Part shown: positions 56,682-64,000 of the stretch, in pieces
Layout: each line of letters starts with the position of its first letter
Position numbering within the stretch: the first letter of the stretch is position 1
NCBI GenBank assembly: GCA_021776475.1
Contig: JAJFFV010000006.1
Coordinates: forward strand, 434,001-498,000
Length of the DNA stretch: 64,000 nt
Reading direction: 5' to 3'
DNA from: Parvularculaceae bacterium
Lineage (GTDB): Bacteria; Pseudomonadota; Alphaproteobacteria; Caulobacterales; Parvularculaceae
The notes under the pieces: generated by a model
Seen by the model: the letters and a program-made list of their open reading frames with translations, nothing else
Databases searched by the model: none
Told to the model about the DNA's origin: nothing
Translations under genes and position numbers: made by a program

Positions 56682-57554
56682 ATGACCTACAAATCAATTT
56701 TTGTCCCTGCAATATCCAAAAAAACTTTCGGTCCTACCTTGGAAGCAGCATTGATTTTTGCCCGCAAGTTTGAAAGTCATATTGTTGCTTGTCAGGTGCG
56801 TCAGCCGTTTGAAGAATACATTCAGCCGCTGCCATATCCACTCGAATTGAATTCGTTGTCGCAGGCACGAGACATCCACGAAAAAGCTATGGACGCATTG
56901 ATCAGGAACCTAAGGAGCCAGTTTGAATCCATAACCCGAGATTATGATTGCGAGGAAGTTTCTCTGAACGGACAGCCGGTAACGCCGTCTTCAAGCGCAT
57001 CGTGGATGCTTCGTACGGGTGATCCCTTGGATATTCTGAATCGGTACGGCCGCATGACCGATATCGTGTTCATGCAACCTACCGCCTATCCGCCACAATC
57101 CCAAGAAACTGAACTGTGTCGGCAAGCGGTAACGGAAATTGGTCGCCCCATTTGCCTGATTCCCGAGATCGGCTTGAAAGAATTTCCGGCGAAAGCAGTG
57201 ATCGGCTGGAATGGGTCTTTAGAGGCGACGCGCGCGCTTGCCAGTTCCCTTCCGTTGTTGAAGAAAGTAAATAGCGTCACCCTGCTTGTGGCAGGTGAGT
57301 TGCCGCCAAATTCTCCTGACACGGAATCGGTTGCGAGATATCTGAAGTTTCATGGTGTCGAAGCGGATGTTGAGACGATTGAAAGATCAAAATCCTCAAT
57401 TGCGATACAGATCGCCGAGCGCTTAGATGATGGCGACGGAAATATTTTCGTCATGGGTGGCTACTCGCACAGCCGGGTGCGCGAGCGCGTGTTTGGTGGC
57501 GTGACACACGAATTGATACGCGCGCCGACATCGCCCATTTTTATCGCTCATTAA
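56682..57554 (+). CDS. Tandem-domain universal stress protein
   Basis: Protein of 290 residues made of two UspA-like domains. The second is the clearer: KAVIGWNGSLEATRALASSL is its first strand and helix, and the nucleotide-loop region FVMGGYSHSRVRERVFGGVT followed by PTSPIFIAH carries the G-x2-G-x9-G-(S/T)-type ending. The first domain (IFVPAISKKTFGPTLEAALI) is degenerate. Such proteins are induced under oxygen limitation in several Alphaproteobacteria. AAGGAGG lies eight bases before ATG 56682, and an FNR-type palindrome lies upstream. It is the first gene of a run of five plus-strand genes ending with fnrL. Confidence 0.9.
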   Translation: MTYKSIFVPAISKKTFGPTLEAALIFARKFESHIVACQVRQPFEEYIQPLPYPLELNSLSQARDIHEKAMDALIRNLRSQFESITRDYDCEEVSLNGQPVTPSSSASWMLRTGDPLDILNRYGRMTDIVFMQPTAYPPQSQETELCRQAVTEIGRPICLIPEIGLKEFPAKAVIGWNGSLEATRALASSLPLLKKVNSVTLLVAGELPPNSPDTESVARYLKFHGVEADVETIERSKSSIAIQIAERLDDGDGNIFVMGGYSHSRVRERVFGGVTHELIRAPTSPIFIAH

Positions 57555-57597
57555 TACGAATGATTGATGGAGACCGGTCTATGGCGGGTGCGATACA

Positions 57598-57870
57598 ATG
57601 ATGGTGATCAGGTTTGTTATCTCTGTGCTGGCAATTGCGATGATCGTGATGGGCTTCATCGCGATGATCAGTCCGGTGCCTCTCGGCATATTTGTCATTT
57701 TTCTGGGACTGATCATTCTTACATTGGCCAATCCACATGCGAGACCATTTCTAAAATGGATTCGCGAACGCTGGCCGTGGTTGAGTAAACGCTTGACCGA
57801 GGCGCAGGAAAACACTCCGCCAGCTTTATCCGATCCGTTGAAAGAAACCGAACCAGATCAGTGGCGGTAA
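57598..57870 (+). CDS. Small two-helix membrane protein
   Basis: Protein of 90 residues with two membrane helices joined by a tight Pro-Gly turn: FVISVLAIAMIVMGFIAMI, then SPVPLGIFVIFLGLIILTLA. A basic amphipathic stretch (RPFLKWIRERWPWLSKRL) and a polar tail follow. The S-P-x-P-x-G-I-F-x-I-x-L-G-L turn is shared with a group of short PGPGW-like membrane proteins, whose role is unknown. It sits 43 bp after the universal stress gene and probably shares its transcript. ATG 57601 is an equal alternative start. Confidence 0.72.
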   Translation: MMVIRFVISVLAIAMIVMGFIAMISPVPLGIFVIFLGLIILTLANPHARPFLKWIRERWPWLSKRLTEAQENTPPALSDPLKETEPDQWR

Positions 57871-57925
57871 ATATCCATATTAGTTTTTGCTGATACTAAG
57901 CATGTCAGGTACGAGGAGAAATTAG

Positions 57926-58243
57926 GTGAGAAACGAAAAATACAAACAAAAGTTGTTGAATAGATTAAAAGAGCTTGATGGTCGGTTGCTCGATATTGAG
58001 CATGAGCTGGACGCACCGGCGAGCAAAGACTCCGAGGAACGTGCTGTCGAGCGAGAAGATGACGAAGTGCTGGAGGCGCTGGGGAACAAGGGGCTCGCGG
58101 AAGTTAAGCAAATTCGCGCAGCACTCGTTCGGATGAACGAGGATACATATGGCGTCTGCGTAAATTGTAATGGTGAGATATCTGACGAACGTCTTACCGT
58201 GCTGCCGCATACAACGCTATGCCGCAAATGTGCCCCGGTATAG
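57926..58243 (+). CDS. DksA/TraR-type zinc-finger protein
   Basis: Protein of 105 residues: an N-terminal coiled coil (LLNRLKELDGRLLDIEHELD) followed by a C4 zinc finger, CVNC then sixteen-odd residues to CRKC. This is the TraR/YbiI/DksA-like family that acts in the RNA polymerase secondary channel or as a stress-linked regulator. The acidic pair expected at the coiled-coil tip is not clearly present, so DksA-like activity is uncertain. The start is GTG 57926 with GAGGAG eight bases upstream. It lies between the membrane protein and hemN in the FNR island. Confidence 0.88.
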   Translation: MRNEKYKQKLLNRLKELDGRLLDIEHELDAPASKDSEERAVEREDDEVLEALGNKGLAEVKQIRAALVRMNEDTYGVCVNCNGEISDERLTVLPHTTLCRKCAPV

Positions 58244-58263
58244 CCGGTAGGTCGCGATGGAAT

Positions 58264-58277
58264 TTGATTTATATCAC
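58264..58277 (+). promoter_or_regulatory. FNR-type binding site upstream of hemN
   Basis: TTGATTTATATCAC matches TTGAT-N4-ATCAA at nine of ten positions. Its end is 35 bp before the hemN ATG, so activation at -41.5 would start transcription essentially at the start codon, giving a leaderless message. No ribosome-binding site is seen before hemN, which agrees. Confidence 0.75.
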
Positions 58278-58312
58278 GACAACGGGACCCGGCAGCGTCC
58301 ACGGTTGTCATC

Positions 58313-59665
58313 ATGAACCCGAAATGGCTTAAATATCTTGATGTCAACGCACCACGGTACACAAGTTTTCCGTCGGCGCTTTTTTTTGACGAGCGTGTCG
58401 GCGCCGATGTTTACGAGAGCGCCTTGTCTCGTGTTTCAATGTATGAGCCGCTTTCGTTATATATTCACATTCCCTTTTGCCGACAGCTTTGCTGGTATTG
58501 TGGCTGCAATATGGTCGTCGAAAATCAGTATGAACGAGCCGTTCGGTACGTCGATTTATTGATCAGAGAGATAGAAATGGTAGCCGATACTCTCGGCGGT
58601 TGCGGCGAGGTCGTCAGTATCCACCTGGGTGGCGGAACACCGAATTATCTCAATATTGAAGACCTTGGCAGGATTTTCGACAGCATCGAACTCAATCTCG
58701 GACTGACAGACAAGGCAAATATCGCGATAGAGATCGATCCGCGCCTGTGTGAGACAGGCTTGATCAAAATGCTCACGAAGATCGGCATCAACAGATTGAG
58801 CATAGGCGTGCAGGATTTTGATAGTTCCGTCCAGGAAGCGATCAATCGTGAGCAACCCTACGAATTGGTTGAAGCCTGCGTCACGGAAATGCGGGAAAAT
58901 GCGCAAGCTGATATCAGCTTTGATCTGCTGTACGGTCTCCCGCGCCAAAGTACGGAAGGGTTTGTCGATACTCTGGAGAAAGCCGTATCCCTGTCTCCTG
59001 ACCGGATTTCACTTTTTGGTTACGCGCATCTGCCATCGAAGCTGAAGCATCAGCGCGTTATCGATGAGACACAGCTGCCCGGCAAATTGCCACGCTATCA
59101 ATTGGCAGAAATGGCTGGCAGGTATCTGGTAGATGAAGGCTACGTGTGTGTCGGGTTCGATCATTTTGCGAAACCGTCGAACTCTCTCGCGGTTGCGGTG
59201 CACGCGGGCACTCTGAAGAGAAACTTTCAGGGCTTCACGGATGATATTGCCAATGCAACTATCGGTCTCGGTGTTTCGTCCGTTAGCTTGGTAAGAGGGG
59301 TGTACGCCCAGAACATCAAACGGTCTGATGAATATGCGTCCCGGGTGTCGAAGGGAAAATTGCCGACTGCAAAAGGTTGGATCAAGACGATGGAGGACGA
59401 ATTCTGGGCGAAAGTTATTTCGGATTTGTTGTGTTATGGCAAAACTGACTTGCATGAGCATGCTCATATTTCCGGCGGCTCGCTGAGCGATTTGATGGCT
59501 GTGTCTAGAAAACGAATCATCTCCCTTGAAAAAGACGGCCTCGCTGAATGGCGAGACGGTATTGTGATCATTCCAGATCAGGCAAAACACTTCTCAAGGG
59601 TAGTAGCGGCCGCCTTTGATCCCTATATAAATCGTGGGAATTTTTCCCTGTCACAAGCTGTATAA
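58313..59665 (+). CDS. hemN: Oxygen-independent coproporphyrinogen III oxidase
   Basis: Radical-SAM enzyme converting coproporphyrinogen III to protoporphyrinogen IX without oxygen in haem synthesis. The 450-residue protein has the cluster motif C-x3-C-x2-C at Cys56, Cys60 and Cys63 plus the conserved Cys65 in FCRQLCWYCGC, then HLGGGTPNYL for SAM binding, IEIDPRLCETGL, NRLSIGVQDFDSSVQEAINR and DLLYGLPRQS. The N-terminus YLDVNAPRYTSFPSALFF is typical of HemN proper as opposed to the HemW paralogue, and the C-terminal HemN domain is present. An FNR-type site lies just upstream and fnrL follows directly, the usual arrangement in Alphaproteobacteria. Confidence 0.95.
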   Translation: MNPKWLKYLDVNAPRYTSFPSALFFDERVGADVYESALSRVSMYEPLSLYIHIPFCRQLCWYCGCNMVVENQYERAVRYVDLLIREIEMVADTLGGCGEVVSIHLGGGTPNYLNIEDLGRIFDSIELNLGLTDKANIAIEIDPRLCETGLIKMLTKIGINRLSIGVQDFDSSVQEAINREQPYELVEACVTEMRENAQADISFDLLYGLPRQSTEGFVDTLEKAVSLSPDRISLFGYAHLPSKLKHQRVIDETQLPGKLPRYQLAEMAGRYLVDEGYVCVGFDHFAKPSNSLAVAVHAGTLKRNFQGFTDDIANATIGLGVSSVSLVRGVYAQNIKRSDEYASRVSKGKLPTAKGWIKTMEDEFWAKVISDLLCYGKTDLHEHAHISGGSLSDLMAVSRKRIISLEKDGLAEWRDGIVIIPDQAKHFSRVVAAAFDPYINRGNFSLSQAV

Positions 59666-59722
59666 ACCACCAGCCCCTGAAACTGGCCTTGCTTCACTGA
59701 CCAACAGGTTTAGGCTGTGGAT

Positions 59723-60418
59723 ATGTCGGAAGCACACGATTGCGCATTTCAAAGGGCTAACGCGAGTTTCTGTGCGCTTTGCAAAGTGCGCGAGCAGTCG
59801 ATTTGTGCGGAGCTCGATCTAGGGGAAATGGAAGACCTCGCCAAGACAATGGCGCACCGACCCGTAAAGGAGGGCAAGGCTCTGATCGCTGAAGGTGAAG
59901 AGAATGACAGCTTGTATATTGTAGTAGACGGCAGTTTTCGATTGGTGCGCCATCTGGTCGACGGGCGTCGCCAGATTGTTGGATTTCTCTTCCGCGGTGA
60001 TTATCTGGGAATGCAGCCAACCGAGTCGAGTTTTCATACGGCCGAAGCGCTGGAGCCGGGCCTGGTATGTCGGTTTCCGCATTCGCTTCTTGATGAGCTG
60101 AGCGTCCGGCACCCAGGCATAAAAAACCGGCTGCTGGCTCGAGGCCAGACCGAAATGCACAAAGCTGAAGAACATATCGTGCTGCTCGGCAAAAAAACCG
60201 CCGAAGAGCGTGTTATGAGTTTCCTCGAATCGCTGCGCGACAAGAACGAGGCAGATGACGATACAATATTCCTGTCGATGTCCAGGCAAGACGTGGCTGA
60301 CTACCTTGGCTTAAGATTGGAAACATTGAGCCGGACGCTTGCGGTACTTAAAAAAAGAGGTGATCTCCAGGAAGTCTCAGGCCGACGTATAACTTTTAAT
60401 GGTTCGGCTTCAGACTGA
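59723..60418 (+). CDS. fnrL: FnrL-type oxygen-responsive Crp/Fnr regulator
   Basis: Transcription factor of 231 residues: N-terminal cluster region, cyclic-nucleotide-type beta-roll, dimer helix and C-terminal winged helix. Cys17, Cys20 and Cys28 (C-x2-C-x7-C) together with Cys116 in LVCRFPH provide the four ligands expected for an oxygen-labile [4Fe-4S] cluster; Cys7 is extra. The recognition helix SRQDVADYLGLRLETLSRTL has the Glu and Ser-Arg that read TTGA half-sites in FNR. ATG 59723 has TAGG eight bases upstream; GTG 59717 is in frame. Its 3' end overlaps the convergent DUF2189 gene by 9 bp. Confidence 0.94.
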   Translation: MSEAHDCAFQRANASFCALCKVREQSICAELDLGEMEDLAKTMAHRPVKEGKALIAEGEENDSLYIVVDGSFRLVRHLVDGRRQIVGFLFRGDYLGMQPTESSFHTAEALEPGLVCRFPHSLLDELSVRHPGIKNRLLARGQTEMHKAEEHIVLLGKKTAEERVMSFLESLRDKNEADDDTIFLSMSRQDVADYLGLRLETLSRTLAVLKKRGDLQEVSGRRITFNGSASD

Positions 60419-61204
60419 CGAAGAGTTCTTTAGTTCAGGAAAAACTTCACGGTAGGCGTGCCATGTAGCGTGTCCGAGCAGAGGAAACACAATAATCAGT
60501 CCGACGAACCCTGTGATGATGCCGAGGCCAACAAGAATCACGATGAGCCAGGCCCAGTGCATCATAATACCCGGTTCCCGCTTCACTACCTGAACACTAC
60601 GTTTCACAGCTTCGAGCGCGTGCATTTTCTTATCCAGGAGCATGGGAATAGAAAAGGCGGTCATGGCAAACAGAGCGAGCGCTATTCCGGCACCAATAAT
60701 TGTGCCAAATATAAGCAATAACAGTCCGTCTGGCGTTTCAAGTATAAATTTTGTAAACTGGGATAGCGGCATATAAGATGTATTTGCAAATAATGCATAC
60801 AGTATCGCCGTAATTCTGGCCCACACGAGCAGACCAAACATTATCAGGAAACCGATATAAGCAATGTGGATCGGTGACTTTGTTGTTACAAAGATGATAT
60901 CGAAGATCGAGAAATCCAGTCCGGTCTCATACCGCCGGCTCATCTCGTAGAGACCAACAGCCATCATTGGACCAACCAGCGCAAATGTGCCTGCTGCAGC
61001 TGGGATCATTGCGGAAAGCCCGATATTCCATAAGCCAAAGCTGATGGTCAAACCAATGGCGACAAAAGCCGCACCATAAGAAAGGCTGAGCGCTGGCGTA
61101 CGCCAGAGATCGGCCCAGCCTTTTGACAGCCAGCGCCACGGGGCTTCGGTTGAAAGCTCAGTTTTACGTTCGTCGACCATCAGTTGGGGATTCGCGTCCT
61201 CCAT
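60410..61204 (-). CDS. DUF2189 membrane protein
   Basis: Protein of 264 residues with a polar N-terminus (WRWLSKGWADLWRTP) and about six membrane helices, for example LIVILVGLGIITGFVGLIIV near the end. The closing FPLLGHATWHAYREVF is the hallmark of the DUF2189 family, frequent in Alphaproteobacteria next to respiratory or FNR-regulated genes; function unknown. GGAG lies seven bases before the ATG and an FNR-type palindrome about 50 bp upstream. It is convergent with fnrL. Confidence 0.9.
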   Translation of the reverse strand: MEDANPQLMVDERKTELSTEAPWRWLSKGWADLWRTPALSLSYGAAFVAIGLTISFGLWNIGLSAMIPAAAGTFALVGPMMAVGLYEMSRRYETGLDFSIFDIIFVTTKSPIHIAYIGFLIMFGLLVWARITAILYALFANTSYMPLSQFTKFILETPDGLLLLIFGTIIGAGIALALFAMTAFSIPMLLDKKMHALEAVKRSVQVVKREPGIMMHWAWLIVILVGLGIITGFVGLIIVFPLLGHATWHAYREVFPELKNSSSV

Positions 61205-61224
61205 TGTTCAACTCCGAGCTTTCG

Positions 61225-61540
61225 CTAACGATACATCAACCCTGAAGCAGCAAATTGACCTCGATCAAGTCCGGGTACAACGCCCAGATATTCGCCATGA
61301 TCGGTAACCGTAAGAAAATCCAATGTTGGGTCGGCGAGCTGAATATCACACCACCATGCCGCTATCGGGCGCAAGTGGGTTTCCACATCCTGCAGTTCTC
61401 TGCACTCCGTTTGCTAAATCAAGTAGTTGGGTAAGGCACAGGCCAACCGGGCGTATATTGGTGTAATCAAGCCGATGGCAACCCTTCCGTTCACGTGTGA
61501 GCAAGCGATGTACTGACAGAACGTGATTCAACCCAGGCAT
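61225..61540 (-). pseudogene. Frame-broken gene remnant of unknown family
   Basis: On the minus strand a frame from 61540 codes for VLSVHRLLTRERKGCHRLDY and NIRPVGLCLTQLLDLANGV. After a shift near 61410 another frame, open from 61413 to the TAG at 61225-61227, gives ELQDVETHLRPIAAWWCDIQ, LDFLTVTDHGEYLGVVPG and LDRGQFAASGLMYR. Both parts look like real protein, and joining them gives one domain-sized polypeptide, but I cannot name the family. It lies immediately downstream of the AT-rich TPR gene. Confidence 0.45.
61255..61268 (-). promoter_or_regulatory. FNR-type binding site upstream of the DUF2189 gene
   Basis: TTGACCTCGATCAA (plus-strand reading) matches TTGA(T/C)-N4-ATCAA. Activation at -41.5 would start minus-strand transcription near 61220, with TATCGT as a possible -10 and a 16-nt leader containing the ribosome-binding site. 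It lies inside remnant coding sequence, so chance origin is possible. Confidence 0.6.
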
Positions 61541-61554
61541 CCAAACAATCTGAC

Positions 61555-62199
61555 TCAGGTATCTCGATCCTCTCGGATTCTTTCAAGCTTACTTTTGTAT
61601 TCTTGCGTTTTTGCAAGGTCATCTTTTATCGCATAAATCTGCATCAACGCGTCAATTACTTCAATATCATTTGCATTCCATTTCTCGCACTGCTGAAAAT
61701 ATGGCAGTGCAAGGTCTGCTAATTGCAAAATCTGTTTTTGCCTTTGTGCCTGTCTAGCTAATCCGCCACTACTAAAATCATTATCTATTTGGTTGCGTAT
61801 AATCTCCATTTTATTGAAATATAGCCTCCCGATACTGTAAGTTATTCTGTATACTTCATTGTGGTTATAACTGAGTGCATTTTCAAAATGATAAATGGCC
61901 AAATTAAAAAGCTTTTCACTTTTTAGCTGATTACCAGCCTGACTCTCCACTGCCATTTGGGTTTCATAAAGCCGACCAAGATCGTCATGGAGATACGGAT
62001 TGTGGGGGTCATTTTTGAGCGCTGCCTTTACTTTTGTGATCAAGGCATCCAGTTCCTCAATTGACTCAGGTATGACAACAGGTTCACTGCCAATGTTTTG
62101 TGCAGCTACTGAACTAGCGATTAGATTCAAAGCCAACATCGCGATTGCAAGTAATTTTCCAGAAATGTCAATTCTGAGTGTGCCACCCAAAAAAAGCAT
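61555..62199 (-). CDS. Exported TPR-repeat protein, probably acquired
   Basis: Protein of 214 residues with a signal peptide (LLAIAMLALNLIASSVAAQ) and several tetratricopeptide-like units: NPYLHDDLGRLYETQMAVES, AIYHFENALSYNHNEVYRIT and YFQQCEKWNANDIEVIDALM. The last, followed by QIYAIKDDLAKTQEYKSKLE, resembles the closing TPR of Bacteroidetes proteins. The gene is plainly more AT-rich than everything around it and uses codons such as AAA, ATT and TTA heavily, which suggests horizontal transfer. ATG 62199 follows AGGAG at seven bases; the in-frame ATG 62220 has no such site. Function is unknown beyond likely protein-protein contact in the periplasm. Confidence 0.78.
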   Translation of the reverse strand: MLFLGGTLRIDISGKLLAIAMLALNLIASSVAAQNIGSEPVVIPESIEELDALITKVKAALKNDPHNPYLHDDLGRLYETQMAVESQAGNQLKSEKLFNLAIYHFENALSYNHNEVYRITYSIGRLYFNKMEIIRNQIDNDFSSGGLARQAQRQKQILQLADLALPYFQQCEKWNANDIEVIDALMQIYAIKDDLAKTQEYKSKLERIREDRDT

Positions 62200-62752
62200 G
62201 TTTTTCTCCTGAATTGTCATATTCCAGCTCCGATCACCAACTCACGAGATTTTGGCTCATCAATTGGTCATAATCTAATCTGCAGCACGGTTGTGATGCA
62301 AGCGCTTTGGTACGATGGTTTACGTTTGATCCTTTCTCGGTTGAGTAAAATAGTTGGCCCACGTCCGTAGTAGACACCAGAACTCCAGTTAAAAGAGCAA
62401 TCTTTCGAACAAGCTCAAATTTGATGCATGAACCCGATGATTGCCATCAGAACAATGGCTCCCCAATAGGCTCTATTAGGAGGGTGGCGGGGTACCCCTC
62501 ACCATCGCCAATGCCGCCATGCTCGATAGCGGTAAAAGGTCGAATATTTCTCGTCACGACGCGACGAGCCATAATCCCTCTGGTTTGGCTGGACCGCCTG
62601 AAAAGTAATGGAAACTCGCTTTCATGGGAGGATAGTCTCGTACGAGTGCTGTTTCCTTATTTCGCTGGCTTTGGTCCGCCCGCCAAATTCTCACGCTGAA
62701 TCGTTGGCGCCGACTCAATAGAATGAAGATGATTTGAAAGGTCGAAAAAAGA
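62200..62752. other. Region without a recognisable gene
   Basis: Open frames on both strands are short. One plus-strand frame (62421-62699) and one minus-strand run containing TRNIRPFTAIEHGGIGDGEG look faintly protein-like but match nothing I know. The region separates the AT-rich TPR gene from the nuclease-helicase and probably belongs to the same accessory segment. Confidence 0.35.
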
Positions 62753-64000
62753 TTGGCGGTTTCATATTACAGCGCTTCTTTGTCAGAGTTCGCGGAGCAC
62801 TCGCGGATGGAAATCCTCGGTGAACTTACGCGCAACCATCGTCACGATCTTGAGCATCAGCAACGGGACGCTTGGCTCACCCAGATCGATGTCCTGAAAA
62901 TTCATCTGGCCGGGTTTGCGAATGGGTATGTCCATTTCGAGTTCATCATTCCAAGGATGGGAAAGCGTGCAGATTGTGTGGTTCTGCTTGATGGGATCGT
63001 ATTTGTTCTAGAGTTCAAAGTTAACTCGGCCAGCTTTGATAGAAATGCAATCGATCAGACGCACGATTACGCGCTCGATCTCAAGAATTTTCACCGTGGA
63101 AGCCACAATGCGGCCATCGTACCAATGCTTATCGCGACAGAATCCACCGTCGGTGTTACCAACGTCACTTACGCTGCAGACAAAGTAGCGTCGCCACTAA
63201 TGACTGGATCAACAGGCATTCGCGCCGCCATCCAAAGTGTTCTTGCAGTCACAAATGGCGCAATCCTCGATCCAGAACAATGGGCCGCTAGTGGTTACCA
63301 ACCGACGCCAACGATCATCGAAGCGGCCCAGGCACTCTATCAAAACCACGCCGTTCAGGACATCGCCCGATCCGATGCGGGAGCCAAGAACCTGCAGGCT
63401 ACAGATGCATGTATAGCTGAGATCATCGAGCGATCGAAAACCGAAGGACGAAAGTCTATCTGTTTTATTACCGGCGTTCCAGGTGCCGGCAAGACGCTTG
63501 CAGGGCTCAATATTGCCGCCACGCGCTGATCCGAGCATGCAGATGAGCATGCGGTGTTTCTCTCTGGGAATGGTCCACTAGTCGACGTGCTTCGTGAAGC
63601 TCTGGCACGCGATCAGGCCAGACGCGAAGGCATCAAGAAATCCGATGCGCTGCGAAAAGTGCGCACCTTCGTTCAGAATATTCATCACTTTCGAGACGAA
63701 TACCTGCAGGACCTAAAGGCGCCGATCGAAAAAGTAGTCGTGTTTGACGAAGCGCAGCGCGCTTGGACTAAGGAACAAGCGTCAAAATTTATGCTGTCGA
63801 AGCGCGGTCATGCTGGGTTTTCGCAGTCAGAGCCGGAGTTCTTAGTCAGCGTAATGCATCGCCATACCGACTGGTGCACAATTATTTGCCTCATAGGTGG
63901 CGGGCAAGAGATCAACACCGGCGAGGCGGGCCTTCTCGAATGGTTGACCGCGCTGCAGGATCGGTTTCATGATTGGGACGTGCACGCCTCCGCTCTCCTG
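62753..64000 (+). pseudogene. DUF2075-type nuclease-helicase interrupted by an in-frame TGA (3' end outside window)
   Basis: The first part, to the TGA at 63527-63529, has a PD-(D/E)xK-like nuclease pattern (RADCVVLLDGIVFVLEFKV: Asp, then Glu-x-Lys) and a Walker A motif GVPGAGKTLAG near residue 245. The same reading frame continues straight after the TGA to the window edge with EHAVFLSGNGPLVDVLREAL, the Walker B VVVFDEAQRAW and MHRHTDWCTIICLIGGGQEI, all expected of DUF2075/COG3410 superfamily-1-like helicases. One nonsense codon therefore splits Walker A from Walker B. It is a fresh pseudogene, a sequencing error, or read-through. The start is TTG 62753 with AAAGG ten bases upstream. Relatives occur in defence-type neighbourhoods. 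Confidence 0.82.

Noticed and set aside
62421-62699. Open frame of 92 codons between the TPR gene and the nuclease-helicase
   Set aside because: Composition is not protein-like, there is no family resemblance and no ribosome-binding site.

Overview
The window reads as chromosomal DNA of a free-living, probably marine Alphaproteobacterium. The evidence is the neighbourhood rpmB / esterase-like phytase / cobT, the DUF2852, DUF2189, TIGR02466 and DUF3108 families, and a cysteine-containing FnrL-type regulator beside an oxygen-independent coproporphyrinogen oxidase. Gene density is high on both strands. I found no rRNA, tRNA, CRISPR array or intact insertion sequence. Family names come from recognising motifs by eye, not from searches.

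Layout. 1-8 kb: the 3' part of an aspartate aminotransferase, two membrane proteins of unknown function flanking Dps, an exported amidohydrolase, a dispersed inverted repeat, CsaA and an esterase. 8-11.5 kb: a MacAB-like operon (adaptor, ATPase, permease); its adaptor carries a Gly-rich insert with an LTEEQ motif. 11.8-21.7 kb: alpha/beta hydrolase, DUF3108 protein, L28, VUT-like membrane protein, phytase-like esterase, cobaltochelatase CobT, a patatin whose only plausible start codon is ATA, and a DUF2339 membrane protein starting at TTG. 21.9-25 kb: a decaying glycan region with an intact UXS-type epimerase and a glycosyltransferase-like gene, plus two pseudogenes (an exported N-A-T-D / F-F-E-S family protein and a polyprenol-phosphate glycosyltransferase). 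25-36 kb: thioesterase, HSL-type hydrolase, RhlE-like helicase, fatty-acid desaturase, DUF188, DUF2852, a HerA-like ATPase, an acidic membrane-anchored protein, an Hpt protein and a CoxE-like VWA protein. 36-47.7 kb: NAD+ synthetase, DUF547 lipoprotein, GltX, LOG protein, LysM protein, a TIGR02466 oxygenase and an RND efflux pair. 47.8-56.2 kb: a divergent PEP-carboxylase-like protein directly downstream of a large hybrid histidine kinase, and an AtuA-family protein.

56.6-61.3 kb looks like an FNR regulon island: universal stress protein, small membrane protein, DksA/TraR zinc finger, hemN, fnrL and DUF2189. Three FNR-type palindromes lie 35-50 bp upstream of usp, hemN and the DUF2189 gene. 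This fits a local response to oxygen limitation: the regulator, an O2-independent haem step and stress proteins sit together.

61.2-64 kb is accessory DNA: a frame-broken remnant, a visibly AT-rich exported TPR gene, and, running off the right edge, a DUF2075-type nuclease-helicase interrupted by one in-frame TGA. I see no clear-cut new system. The best leads are the FNR island, the interrupted nuclease-helicase, the PEPC-like protein with altered active-site motifs, and the patatin with an apparent AUA start.
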